Below, one piece after another: positions 10,542-20,479 of a DNA stretch of 64,000 nt. A program made the translations under genes and the position numbers. Positions within the stretch are counted from its first letter, which is position 1. The number at the start of each line of letters is the position of its first letter. The stretch covers positions 394,501 to 458,500 of the forward strand of contig JAPVLO010000040.1 of the NCBI GenBank assembly GCA_027257055.1, given 5' to 3'. The stretch is from Cephalopachus bancanus. Lineage: Eukaryota > Chordata > Mammalia > Primates > Tarsiidae. The notes under the pieces were generated by a model. The model saw only the letters and a program-made list of their open reading frames with translations, was not told where the DNA came from and ran no database searches.

Positions 10542-11223
10542 ATCTTCCTTGTGATATATCCTGCAGATCATATTGATTATTCTCCTGGGTCTGTCAAATC
10601 CACTCTTTCTCCTGCAGTTTCAGGACTCTTTGCCTGTGTTGTTTCCTACTTCTGGTTCTTCACATCCCTTTCTAAATCCTAACACTATCCTGATATAATG
10701 GGGTTGGGAGAGGGTATGCCATCACACAGGCTATAGGAATACAAAATAACTAGAAACAGAATTTTATTTTTGTGTTTATTTTGTGGACAATAAACAAAGG
10801 TCAGCTAATTATAAACCTTGTTCAAGAAACATTATCAATTGTCCATGCCTATTTTCATTTCATTTATTATAATTTAATCATATATAGAGCATATATATGT
10901 CTATGACCCAACCCATAATTAAGAACCTCTCTAATAACTTAATCTAAGACTTTCTTCATCACGTTGCCTTGCCTTCCTCTCCCAACCAATTCTAGAGATA
11001 ACTATTACTTTAAGTTTTGGAAGTTTTTAACTTTGGTTTAGTTTTTTTTTTTCTTTTATTTAAATCATCACCCACTCATATGCATTCACACAAGCACATA
11101 TATCTAATATACATATATTATTTGATTTTGCTTATATTGTAACTTTACAAAAATAAAACTTTACAGACTGAAGGTAGTCTTCTAGGTCTTGCTTTTGTAA
11201 CCAAATAATGTGTTATTAAGATT
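10542..11223. other. AT-rich unassigned DNA
   Basis: No gene is visible. The phrase CAAATCCACTCTTTCTCCTGCAG at about 10594-10620 closely matches 8804-8827, so a related old repeat may lie on both sides of the L1 fragment. The remainder is AT-rich with poly-T near 11042. Confidence 0.35.
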
Positions 11224-11224
11224 T

Positions 11225-11536
11225 AGCCAGGTGCAGTGACTCAAGCCTGTAATCCCAGCACTTTGAGAGGCCAAGGTGAGATGACTGTCTGAACCCATGG
11301 GTTTGAGACCACTCTGGCAACCTGGCGCGATCTCATCTCTACAAGAAATAATAATAATAATAAATCAATTAGCCAAGCATGGTAGTGCATGCCTGTAGTT
11401 CTGGCTACTTGGAAGTCTGAGGAGGAAGTATCACCTAAACCCAGTAGGTCATCGCTGGGGTGGCCAATGAGCATGCTACTGCACTCCAGCCTGGGCGACA
11501 GAGTGAGACTCCAACTCAAAAAAAAAAAAAAAAAAT
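11225..11536 (+). mobile_element. Alu SINE (older tarsier-type)
   Basis: A full dimer runs from GCCAGGTGCAGTGACTCAAGCCTGTAATCCC through an (ATA)n middle linker to GCACTCCAGCCTGGGCGACAGAGTGAGACTCC and a poly-A tail at 11519-11535. The right-arm segment reads GTGGCCAATGAGCATGCTAC, intermediate between AluJ and the young local form. A second Alu has inserted in its tail. Confidence 0.93.
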
Positions 11537-11773
11537 AGCCGGGCTCAGTGGCTCAGCCTGTAATCCCGCGCCTTTGGGTGGCTGAGGTGAGTGGATTGCC
11601 TGAGCCCGTGGGTTCGAGACCCCCCTGGGCAGGCGAGACCTCATCTCTACAATAAATCAAAAAATTTAGCCAGGCGTGGTAGCATGCGCCTGTAGTTCCA
11701 GCTACTTGGAAGGCTGAGGCAGAAGGATTGCCAGAGCCCAGCAGGTTGAGGCCGCGGTGGCTGGGAGCGGCCA
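11537..11773 (+). mobile_element. Alu SINE (young local subfamily), 3' truncated
   Basis: The element starts GCCGGGCTCAGTGGCTCAGCCTGTAATCCCGCGCC directly in the poly-A tail of the preceding Alu. The B box GGTTCGAGACC is intact. It stops within the right arm at GGCTGGGAGCGGCCA, so the last 40 or so bases and the A-tail are missing. Confidence 0.92.
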
Positions 11774-11806
11774 GGTACAGCATGTGATCAGCCAGGTACA
11801 GCATGT
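11770..11806. repeat. 16-bp direct repeat at truncated Alu end
   Basis: GCCAGGTACAGCATGT occurs at 11770-11785 and again at 11791-11806. The first copy overlaps the broken Alu end, which points to a local rearrangement or deletion there. Confidence 0.9.
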
Positions 11807-12514
11807 ATGAGGAGACAGAAGATATGACCCCGCAAAATATTAGTATTTAAATGGGCAGAAAATGTAGAGCACACAAAGAAGACCTGAGAAGTGAAATGAA
11901 ATACAGTAAGAGATTGTTGAAGCAGGAGCATGGTATCTAGGGGAAAGGGCACGTTAAGGAAAAAAAACCCTTCTGACCCCAGTAAGAAGTCCAGAAACGG
12001 TCCATTGGAATTACCAACAAAGACAATTTTGGAAACCTTGAGAAATGTAATGTCAGCGGAGTAATGAAAGCCGAAATCTGTATATCCCAGATTTCAGAGT
12101 GAATATTAGGCAAAGAAGAGAAAGGAATTGCTGATACAAATAAATAGGAGAGAGGTAACCAGAGGAAGCACAGGCTCAAATAAGTGATCTATTTTAAAGA
12201 TGCAGAGACTTAAAGATATTAACAGACGCAAGGAAAGAAGCCAATGAAAACAGAACTTGAAGATTCAAGAGAAGTCTTTAACTGGTGTGATGAAAACCGT
12301 CTGAGTAGTGAGTATTTAAGCCTTTCTCCTTTAGCTGGATGTTGGATGAGCTTTGCGTTGGAGTTAATTGACAGTTTCCTTTAGCCCATTCTATTCAAAA
12401 GGGTTATTCTTAATAATCAAGTATTATCTCTGAGTATTTCAGCTCCAATATTTGTAACTTTTACTTGTGTAATATTCTCCACTGTATCCCAGAATCTGAG
12501 AATAAGAAAGAATT
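11807..12514. other. Unassigned non-coding DNA
   Basis: I recognise no gene or repeat family. The 80-codon reverse frame at 11937-12179 shows no domain. Confidence 0.4.
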
Positions 12515-12660
12515 ATCTGCTATCCAACCACCTCATTTTATTAATGAGAAAACTTTGATCCAAGAATTTTATTCCATTTAACTAAGGTGATAATAAATTA
12601 GTGACAGAGATAGAAATGATGTCCAAAGCTTTTGAATCTTGTTTTAAAAATAGCCTATTC
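12515..12660 (-). repeat. Possible MIR remnant
   Basis: CCTCATTTTATTAATGAGAAAACTTTGA...AGTGACAGAGATAGAAATGATGTCCAAAG parallels the reverse complement of MIR (CATTTTACAGATGAGGAAACTGAGGC, then GGCAGAGC). It is weak. Confidence 0.38.
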
Positions 12661-13339
12661 AACATGTACCAAGCACGTTTAAAGAAAAGACAAAATTTCT
12701 GTCCTTGCAGCTAACACAAGATAATTTCCACTAAACCAAACTGTCCTTACATATTTGTTTTTATGTCTCTTGACAAAATAAAACTACAAGTTTCCTAGGC
12801 CACTTCAATAAAGGCTAGAGTCAATTCTCACTTTATTATGGCACTTAGACCTTTCAGCTTCCATTTCTTTACGTCGTGTCAGCTTAGTATGACTCATAAT
12901 ATTGGACACTGGGCAGAGTAAAAGAAGGCACCATTTCTTAGAACATCACCTGAACTCTAATTCTGTCTTTGTTTTGCCAAATTTCAGCTGTGGGGCTGTA
13001 GATTCCCACTTCCCTTCCTCTTACATACAAGTATTTTTTATTATTATGTACAGAGAAAAATGATATTTTTAAAGAATTTCCTGGCACATAGTGGATATCC
13101 AGAAAGTTTTGGAGCAAGATGAGTTTGAAAGTTTTAGTGACAGATAAAAAATGTTCAAATAAAAGCAAAAAATCAAAAGAGAACTTTGAGATCATCTTTC
13201 CCAACAAAATTGTTTTGTGGAGGCTCTGAAACCCAGGGAAGCATGGAGACCCATCCACTGTCATATGACCAATCAACAGCCTCACTAAATCTTGAATCTG
13301 GATCTTTCCATTCCCAACCAAGAGGTTCTAGTTGATACC
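12661..13339. other. Unassigned non-coding DNA
   Basis: The 127-codon reverse frame at 12938-13321 shows no recognisable domain or signal. The stretch at about 13190-13320 (GGCTCTGAAACCCAGGGAAG, then GAATCTGGATC) could be a very old antisense MIR. Confidence 0.35.
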
Positions 13340-13500
13340 AAATAGCATTGTACCATGAAGGAGCATCTAAGGAATCTGGGCTTTATCCTGCAGTCAATGG
13401 AAACCTGTCAATGGGTTTCAAGGAGTGGCATGATGAATTGATCATTAGGTTTTGACACCAAGTGTGCATAATAATTGGCAAGAACCAAGACTGGAGAAAG
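13340..13500 (+). repeat. Ancient interspersed repeat, family not named
   Basis: GGGCTTTATCCTGCAGTCAATGGAAACCTGTCAATGGGTTTCAAGGAGTGGCATGATGAATTG follows a widespread mammalian repeat (TTATCCTGTAGGCAATGGGGAGCC, then TTTTAAGCAGGGGAGTGACATGAT). Other fragments of it occur at 14690-14830, 52665-53400 and 55855-55935. Confidence 0.5.
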
Positions 13501-14269
13501 AGTTTCTGTACGGCAGATGGGAGGCCCCATTTATCTGGTGAGATCTCTCTATTTCTAAATTCAATAAACTACAAAAACTTTGACTTCCAAGAGACACCTC
13601 AAAAATAATCAAAGAGTTCACAAAAATGCCAACAGATGCACAAATTCAGTTTCCACATGCCTGCCCCAGCTCCAGCAGGATCCTGAGTCCCTGAAAGCAG
13701 TTGGTATGCATTGAGCTGATCAAAAAACATCAGTGAAAACATATTTCATCTACGGACATTTTTTTTTTTTTTGGTACAGAATGACTTTCACTCCTGAATT
13801 TTAAAATAAAGTAACAACAAAAAAAAGAGAGAGGACAAAAAGAAAAGTCTTTATATCAAAGCCTCATTGATTTTTTTTTCATTTACAAAACTCAACTATG
13901 CCTGTCTATTAACAATAGAATGTCTAAGGGCCTGAACTTATGTCCAGCCAAGAACCCAAATTTTCTGTTGACTTCAAGGAGGGGTTCTCAGAACAAAAGA
14001 AGAAGAGGCCAAGAGAGGTTTAGAAATCAAATCCAAAATCTAGGTCTCTAAAACACTGCTTTCTTATTCTATCACCACCTATCACAAAGCTGTGAACTAA
14101 AATATCACACGAGAGGTATCAAAGGGCTTTATGAGAAATATCATGTATGAGCGAAAGCAAGACAGTCAACAGACATCTGAGTAACTATTTTGTTGCTGTT
14201 GCTTCACTGGAATTAGCAGAACACATGACTTTAAAAACTACCTCTGTAGACTCATCATCTGTCCCTCCC
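13501..14269. other. Unassigned non-coding DNA
   Basis: A poly-T run lies at 13760-13772 and a second T run near 13871. I see no gene or named repeat. Confidence 0.4.
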
Positions 14270-14400
14270 CACCAGTGCCCTATACTCCAACCATCCAGAC
14301 TGCAATTTGCAGCTCAAGTACAAACATGTTGTTGTCCTCCAACATTTTCAAATCTTTGCCTATATCTCTACCCTTTTGTCCTTCATCATTCAGTCTAAGT
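14270..14400 (+). repeat. L2 LINE remnant
   Basis: CCCTCCCCACCAGTGCCCTATACTCCAACCATCCAGACTGCAATTTGCAG resembles the L2 segment with CTCCACTCCAGCCACACTGAACTACTTGCAG. It is diverged. Confidence 0.4.
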
Positions 14401-14411
14401 GTCCTAGATCC

Positions 14412-14435
14412 CTCTGAGCACTCTGGTGCTCAGAG
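14412..14435. repeat. Perfect 10-bp hairpin
   Basis: CTCTGAGCAC at 14412-14421 is the exact reverse complement of GTGCTCAGAG at 14426-14435, with a 4-nt loop TCTG. It lies just after the L2 remnant. Confidence 0.95.
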
Positions 14436-14689
14436 TTAAAGCATCTGCTTCTTCCATGGAGATAAAAACTCATCCTACAAAGGCACCAGGCCTTATTCAC
14501 TTTGTGTCTCCTGAACCTATCATAGACATGAATGATAATTATCCCTTGAAGAAAGCAAGGGCAAATGAAGAAGGGCTAAGGCAAGCACAGATTCTGCTGT
14601 TGAAGAAGTATCTGGAAGCAGCAACAGCACAAAATTAACACAAAACTTAAGCAAAATGCTAAATGTGATGGGGGTGCTCAGAGAAAGCC

Positions 14690-14830
14690 TTCAGAAGCAG
14701 AGGCTGGAGAGTAGCTACTGCTGCAAGATAACAGTAGACTTCATGGAGGAAGTGGCATATGAACTTGACTTTAGAGGATGTCTGAGACTAAACCAACCCA
14801 ACTGAGCAGGAAAGGTGCTTGTAACGACTA
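14690..14830 (+). repeat. Ancient interspersed repeat fragment
   Basis: TCATGGAGGAAGTGGCATATGAACTTGACTTTAGAGGATG matches the upstream part of the repeat noted at 13340-13500 (GGAAGTGGCATTTGAGCTGGGCCTTGAAGGATG). Confidence 0.5.
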
Positions 14831-15477
14831 AATACAACGTAAGAAAAACCCCAGTCCATAGTGGCTGTTAAGTAAATAGCAGCTAATGATAATAATATTG
14901 TTCTAGTTAATCAGAAATAGATATGATAGTTGTTAGTGCTTCTATTTTATCATTTTTTAAAATATTTTTACCATCCTGACACTGGAGCCTCTGGCCATGA
15001 GAGTCTGAAATTGGTATGTCTTACTACTCAAGAAGTTGTTGTATTAACAGCCTTTGCCCAGATGGACATGGAAGATAATGAACTCCTATTTTGTTCGACA
15101 CTAGGCTTAGAAATTAATCACAGAACTTCACTGAACTGGCAAAGCCATTGCATTTGTTCATTTGCTACTTTTTATGGCCAGGAATCAGCTCACATTTTTC
15201 ATTTTCTCACCAGGAATGCTCTAAAGGGGCAAGCATCCCTCCTTCAACCAGATGCTCTTGCCTTCAAAAGAGAACACCAAGACATATCGTGAACTTGCAG
15301 CTCAATTATATTTGATTAATAAACAGTGATAGATAAGATGTATAACAGATGTTCCACCCACTCCTAAAATGGTTATGAATTTTTTTCAGCCCACATACCT
15401 TTAAGAGTGCTTGTATCATTTTAAGTTCTGAACTTAGCTGCATTGAACTTTGAAGCAATTTTCCTAGATGTTCTCCA
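14831..15477. other. Unassigned non-coding DNA
   Basis: The 120-codon frame at 14930-15292 has no domain, signal peptide or family resemblance that I can see. No repeat is confidently named. Confidence 0.4.
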
Positions 15478-16050
15478 GCCTCCAATTTCTCCTTCAGTCC
15501 ATCCTCATATGACACTAGCATGGTCTTGCTGAAACACAGATCTCCTCGTGTCTCTCCACTGCTTCAAATCCTTCTACGACATCCCATCCTCTTCTGCAAC
15601 AGTTTTCAAATGGCTTCACCAGGTCTTAGAGATTCTTGCATCTATAAATGAATTTCTTTAAGGAGTACAATGAAGGGTACAGCACCAACATGAAATGAGA
15701 AATGGCAGGTTCACAGTTCTAAAACTGGGAACATTTTTTTAAGTTAACATACTCACTGAAGAGTATGAAAAGTCTTCCCAACCCTGCTGCTACTTCCCAA
15801 CCTGCTCAACCTTTGCATTCCCTTTATATGCATCTAATACTTCCGCCAACAACACTCTTCATCTTAAATTCCCTTGTCCCAATGCATGTCATCAACACCT
15901 GCTTCCGTTAAATGTTTAACGGAAGGGTAACTCATAGTTACCCTTTAATATACAGCTCAAAACTCTTGTCCTCTGTTAATCCTTCCTCAGCTCTACCAAT
16001 AAAAGTTAGATGTGTCCTCCTCTTTATTCCTTTGACATTGGCCCCATCTG
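15478..16050 (+). repeat. L2 LINE remnant, interrupted
   Basis: GGTCTTGCTGAAACACAGATCTCCTCGTGTCTCTCCACTGCTTCAAATCC follows the L2 order TCCTAAAACACAAATCTGATCATGTCACTCCCCTGC. The L2-like text resumes near 15775 and runs to TACAGCTCAAAACTC, then TCCTTCCTCAGCTC. About 150 bp near 15620-15770 does not fit L2. Confidence 0.5.
15902..15945. repeat. Two overlapping perfect hairpins
   Basis: CTTCCGTTAAA (15902-15912) pairs exactly with TTTAACGGAAG (15915-15925) across a 2-nt loop. AAGGGTAACT (15923-15932) pairs exactly with AGTTACCCTT (15936-15945) across the 3-nt loop CAT. The stems share AAG, so only one can form fully at a time. They lie in an L2 copy whose consensus has no such palindromes. Confidence 0.95.
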
Positions 16051-16509
16051 AGTACTTGGTATCTATTCTCTATTCTCCACAGTTACAAATTGGAGAATGG
16101 AAACAAAATGACCCTAACACAAAAATAATTATGAATAAACTAACCTTTTTTAAAAAAGAAAAACAAAAAGTTTCTGATATAACACCAGGATTTACTCCCA
16201 CCATCAGCTCTGTCTTCTAGTTGATTATTCTATGCACTTCAAATAGTATATAAATACTATAGAAACTGTTTGCAAAATGAAATGTAACTCTTTCAAAGAT
16301 ATAGAATTCCATAAGCTCGATACAAGTAATGTTGGGGAACTGCTCAAAGTATGGGATATCCATTGACAAGTTAGAATAAAAATTTATCCAGTATAAAAGA
16401 CAAAATCCACAATCTGAACATTCAAAGGAGCATGTTATAAATATTAAAGAATTAAGAGTAGCCTTTGATAAAATTGATGAATCCCTTAGAAAACCTGATA
16501 CTTTAAATG
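16051..16509. other. Unassigned non-coding DNA
   Basis: The 125-codon reverse frame at 16217-16594 crosses this stretch without any recognisable domain. I see no named repeat. Confidence 0.4.
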
Positions 16510-16688
16510 AGTTAGGGTAAGCTAACCACTGTAACAAACAATCCAAAATCTCAGAAGCTAACCTAAACACAAGTATTTTTCTCACTGAAGACATGGTCTA
16601 ATGTGGATGGATCAGGGTGATATGGGTGGGAGGAAGGTGCTTCTCTACTAAGGATTCCTGTGCCCATAGTTCTGTCATCTTCTTGACT
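16510..16688 (-). repeat. Ancient LTR-like repeat fragment
   Basis: AACCACTGTAACAAACAATCCAAAATCTCAGAAGCTAACCTAAACAC, then TTTTTCTCACTGAAGACATGGTCTAATGTGGATGG, resembles the antisense of an old LTR family (TGTAACAAACAACCCCAAAATCTCAGTGGCTTA). The element to the right begins where it stops. Confidence 0.45.
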
Positions 16689-16911
16689 AGGAGTTGGCAA
16701 TCTATCCCCATAAAGGTCAAGATAGTAAATATTTTTAGCTTTGTGGGTTGTCTGGTCCCTGTCACAACTATTTAACTCTACCACCGTAGCATGAAAGCAG
16801 TCATAAATAACACATAAATAAATCAGCATGGCTGTATTTCAATAAATCTATTTTACAAAAACAAACAGTAGGTTGGATAAGGTTGACTGGCTGTGGTTTG
16901 CCAATTTCTGT
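16689..16911 (+). mobile_element. hAT-Charlie element (MER58-like)
   Basis: The non-autonomous element reads AGTTGGCAATCTATCCCCATAAAGGTCAAGATAGTAAATATTTTTAGCTTTGTGGG, then CACAACTATTTAACTCTACC, then TATTTCAATAAATCTATTTTACAAAAACA, and ends GGTTTGCCAATT. The ends form imperfect terminal inverted repeats. The MER58 name is from memory. Confidence 0.72.
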
Positions 16912-17304
16912 CCCAGAGATTTGTTCTCCTCTTTACTCAAGAGGGGAAACTGAGAAGAAAGGCATGACACATCTCATAAGGTTACTGTTACACAGTGCAT
17001 GCTAGAGTATCAGCTGTCTTAGGAATGTTTGCCTGTTCTGACCACTGACCTACCCTAAATATCTACAGGTATGCATGCAGGTGCTCAAGAAGTGAATACT
17101 CAGTGAGATGACTGGATACATTGTTATAATTTCATAAAGCAAAATAAATACTTAACCAATATATACATTCTAAAAATTAAAAGTGGTTGCTAATGTTTAT
17201 TGATCATTGAATTCAGGTACTAATTAAAAATCATTTTGTGAACTATGCCATTAAGTCTCTCAAAGCAACCTTGAGAAATGTTTCGTGTTCAAAACCTTTT
17301 TTTG
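16912..17304. other. Unassigned non-coding DNA
   Basis: No gene or repeat is recognised. Confidence 0.4.
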
Positions 17305-17608
17305 TGCTAAGTACAGTGGCTCATGCCTATAATCTCCTGATTTGGGAGGCTGAGGCTTGAGACCAGGAGTTTAAAACTGGCCTAGGCAACATAGCAAGAA
17401 CTCATCTCTACAAGAAATAAAGATTAAAAATCAGCTAAGCATGGTGGAGACCCCTTAGTCCCAGCTACTTGGAGGCTGAGGCAAGAGGACCGCTTGTGCC
17501 CAAGAAGTCAAGACTGCAGTGAGCTATGATCGTGCTACTGCACTCTAGTCTAGGCGACTGACCAAGACCCTATCTCCAAAAGCTCAAAGCAAAAACAAAA
17601 ACAAAAAT
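17305..17608 (+). mobile_element. Alu SINE (AluJ-like, old)
   Basis: A diverged dimer runs from GCTAAGTACAGTGGCTCATGCCTATAATC to TCTAGGCGACTGACCAAGACCCTATCTCC, ending in a (CAAAAA)n tail. Its right arm keeps the ancestral GTGAGCTATGATCGTGCTAC, unlike the younger Alus of this window. Confidence 0.9.
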
Positions 17609-17804
17609 CCTCTCTCTTTTTATTTTTTATTTTTTAGATGAGAAAACTGAAGGTCAGAGGAGTGGAGCATAGTTCTAATCATCATCTAACTATGATTCAT
17701 TATAAGGAAAATGCACTTACTTCCAAAATTTCCAGTTTCATGTTCCCAAATTACAATCTGAGTCACTCTTTTTCTACCCTTTCATTTGATCATTTCTTAT
17801 TTTA

Positions 17805-18106
17805 TTTATTTATTTATTTATTTTGAATTGGAGTCTCACTCTGTCACCCAGACTGGAGTGCAGTGGCCGCTCCCGGCCACCGCAGCCTCGACCTGCTGGT
17901 CTCCGGCGGTCCTTACGCCTCAGACTTCCAAGTAGCTGGAACTACAGACGTGCGCTACCATGCCCAGCTAATTTTTTTATTTATTATTGTAGAGATGAGG
18001 TCTCACCAACTTGCCTGGGTGGGTCTCGAACCCGCGGGTTCAGGCAATCCACTCATCTCAGCCTCCCAAGGTACAGGATTACAGGCTGAGCCACAGAGCC
18101 TGGCTG
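17805..18106 (-). mobile_element. Alu SINE (young local subfamily)
   Basis: The antisense dimer starts with a (TTTA)n tail and GAATTGGAGTCTCACTCTGTCACCC and ends GCCACAGAGCCTGGCT. ATTTCTTATTTTA flanks it at 17792-17804 and 18110-18122. The right arm carries the GTGGCCG...CGGCCAC mini-hairpin at about 17862-17880. Open frames across it are the usual antisense-Alu readings. Confidence 0.95.
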
Positions 18107-18481
18107 ATAATTTCTTATTTTAAAACTAAATTGCTTTTAGATGTCTTTTGTTGATACTAATTGTCCTCCCTTGTTGAGAAATTATTGTATTTTTTTTGCA
18201 AATATGCCAGTTATCAATTTATTGCCTTTCAGAAGCAAATTAACCCTTCAATGGCAGCACTGAAAAAAAAAAAAAAGCATCTCGGTCCTTTCTTGATTTC
18301 TCCATTTTTAAGTTCATCAACAGAAGATGCGGAAGAGGCATTATAGGAGGAAAGGTCCTCCTCTCACAACTCTGGCAGCATAGACGTCTTCCTGAGCACC
18401 ACCCAAGGTTGTTAGGGATGAGTTGAAAGAAGAAGGGAATACAAAATGCCTGGCACACAGCTTGTGCACAAGTAACATTGT

Positions 18482-18827
18482 TTCATTTTCTTTTCTTTTC
18501 TTTTCTTTTTTGGTTGTTGTTGTTGTTGTTGTGTTGTTGTTGTTGTTGTTTTTGAGTTGGAGTCTCACTCTGTCGCCCAGACTGGAGTGCAATGGCCTCT
18601 CCCGGCCACCGCAGCCTCGGCCTGCTGGGCTCCGGTTATCCTTCCGCCTCAGCCTTCTGAGTAGCCGGAATTACAGGCATGCGCTACCACGCCCGGCTGA
18701 TTTTTTGATTTATTGTAGAGATGAGGTCTTGCTGACCAGGCGGGTCTCAAACCCATGGGCTCAGGCAATCCACTCACCTCAGCCTCCCAAAGGCGCGGGA
18801 TTACAGGCTGAGCCACCGAGCCCGGCC
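18482..18827 (-). mobile_element. Alu SINE (young local subfamily) with complex tail
   Basis: The antisense dimer body spans 18553-18827 and ends GAGCCCGGCC. Its tail reads (TTTTC)n then (GTT)n at 18487-18552. The right arm reads GGCCTCTCCCGGCCACCG. A 139-codon frame through it is an antisense-Alu artefact. Confidence 0.94.
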
Positions 18828-19915
18828 GTTTCCCTTTCTTAATGAGTGTTCAGATCTGCTTTTAAGACTGTGGAGAATAAGCAAGGGAATGTGATGGTGA
18901 AAGGAATGTAGAAAGATTTTCTTTTTACTTCTCTTCTGTTATTTTAGGGCCAGAAAAGACCACAAAAAGTGCCCCCACAGAACTCTTGCAAACAAGAGGA
19001 CTTATTAAATTTGTTAAGATCATTAATTTACGGGTCAATGAATGTAAATGTTTACTGTTTTGTCCTTCTGCTGAAAGCACAAAAATGAAAACTATGATAA
19101 GCTACATCCAAAGCAAAATGTCCTATAACTTCTATTTGCTGCATCTTCAGTCACCTGAGAAAGAAGCTTTTGAGGTTAAATATTTTTGTTTGTTTTGAAA
19201 TAAGAAAAGTACTGGAGGAATTTATTAAAAGATTATTTTTAAGAAATAAGAGAAACCAAAGAGGTATTCAAAATAATAACCCTCATTTATCAAGATTGCA
19301 AAGCAAATGATTTCTGATTATTGAAGTAACTCCACTAGTTAAGAGGTATAATTCCCACATTATATTGAGGAAACATCATTCAAAGAGATTATTAAATGTG
19401 TTCAATAATGCAGAGCTAGAAAATGACTTGGACGGGATTAAACACACCTTCTTAATTCAAAGCTAGAAAGTTACTTGGATAAGTTCCAAATACACCCTCT
19501 TTCCCTGACACCAGGATGCTTCCCTTGCAAATTGCCCATGTCAACAACACTTGGTAAAACCAGATTGTGAACCTAGCTCTGCCAAACTCCACAGCAACAC
19601 TATCCCCCAATATAAGGGACAGGAGAGTGGGAGGAAGGAGGGGAACCAGAACCAAGCACAATATTGACCACACACTGCAGATTATACCTATCCCAAGTCA
19701 AAAATTTTGGTCAGAGTGATAGAGTTTTAAAACCAACTGGCTCATCACGTTGCAATAAAAAGGACTTAGGCAACCGGCAAATCCCGGGACAAAGCTAGCC
19801 TCAGGCATAGCTATGTACAAGACCTCATATAGTGACAGTAAAACTGCATCTTTCTGTCTACTTATATTTGTCTCTGGTGACTGTCTTTGGTGACTGATTT
19901 TATTCTATCTTACTA
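18828..19915. other. Unassigned non-coding DNA
   Basis: No gene is visible. The 70-73 codon frames at 18986-19198 and 19452-19673 lack domains. Confidence 0.4.
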
Positions 19916-20098
19916 CAGACGGTCCTCAACTTACAATGGTTCGACTTATGAATTTTTAACTTTACAATGGTGCCTTCAGTAGAAACTGTGTTTCAAATTT
20001 TGAATTTTGATATTTTCCCAAGCAAGCGATGGGTGAGATGATACTCTCTCATGATGCTGAGCAGCGGCTGGCTGCCAGTCTCAGCTCCTAATCAGTCA

Positions 20099-20148
20099 CA
20101 CAATCATGAGAGGAAACAACTGACACAATCATGAGAGGAAATAACACT
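20099..20148. repeat. 25-bp tandem duplication within MER2
   Basis: CACAATCATGAGAGGAAACA plus five bases (20099-20123) is repeated at 20124-20148 with few mismatches. MER2 consensus has a single copy. Confidence 0.92.
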
Positions 20149-20250
20149 GTACTGCATTGCAGTATTTTTTGAATATTGTGTTCTTGTTTTCACATCTCAT
20201 CATATCTACAAGATGCCCATCTGTATCCAGTACTCAACACTTTATTATAA

Positions 20251-20310
20251 AATGGGCTTTTCGTTAGATGATTTTGACAAAATAGGCTTTTCGTTAGATG
20301 ATTTTGACCA
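20251..20310. repeat. 30-bp tandem duplication within MER2
   Basis: The unit containing GGCTTTTCGTTAGATGATTT spans 20251-20280 and is repeated at 20281-20310 with two differences. It is independent of the duplication 100 bp upstream. Confidence 0.93.
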
Positions 20311-20479
20311 ACTGCAAGGTAATATACATGTTCTGAGCATGTTTAAGGTAGGCTAGGATAAGCTATGATGTTCACAAGTTTAGATGTATTGAAATACATT
20401 TTTGACTTATTATCTTTTCAACTTACAACATGTTTATTGGAACATTACTTCATCGTATTTACGTCTAGAAGTGTCTGTA

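Larger units (their letters stand above)
19916..20477. mobile_element. MER2 (Tigger/pogo-type DNA transposon)
   Basis: The non-autonomous element reads CAGACGGTCCTCAACTTACAATGGTTCGACTTA, then CTTTATTATAAAATGGGC, then GAGCATGTTTAAGGTAGGCTAGG, and ends TTTACGTCTAGAAGTGTCTG. TA flanks both ends (19914-19915 and 20478-20479), the pogo-type target duplication. Two internal tandem duplications are annotated separately. Confidence 0.88.

Noticed and set aside
18423..18842. 139-codon frame containing SWSLTLSPRLEC and SRPPQPRPAGL.
   Set aside because: This is the standard antisense-Alu reading. The same peptide text appears at every minus-strand Alu here (17823, 39027).
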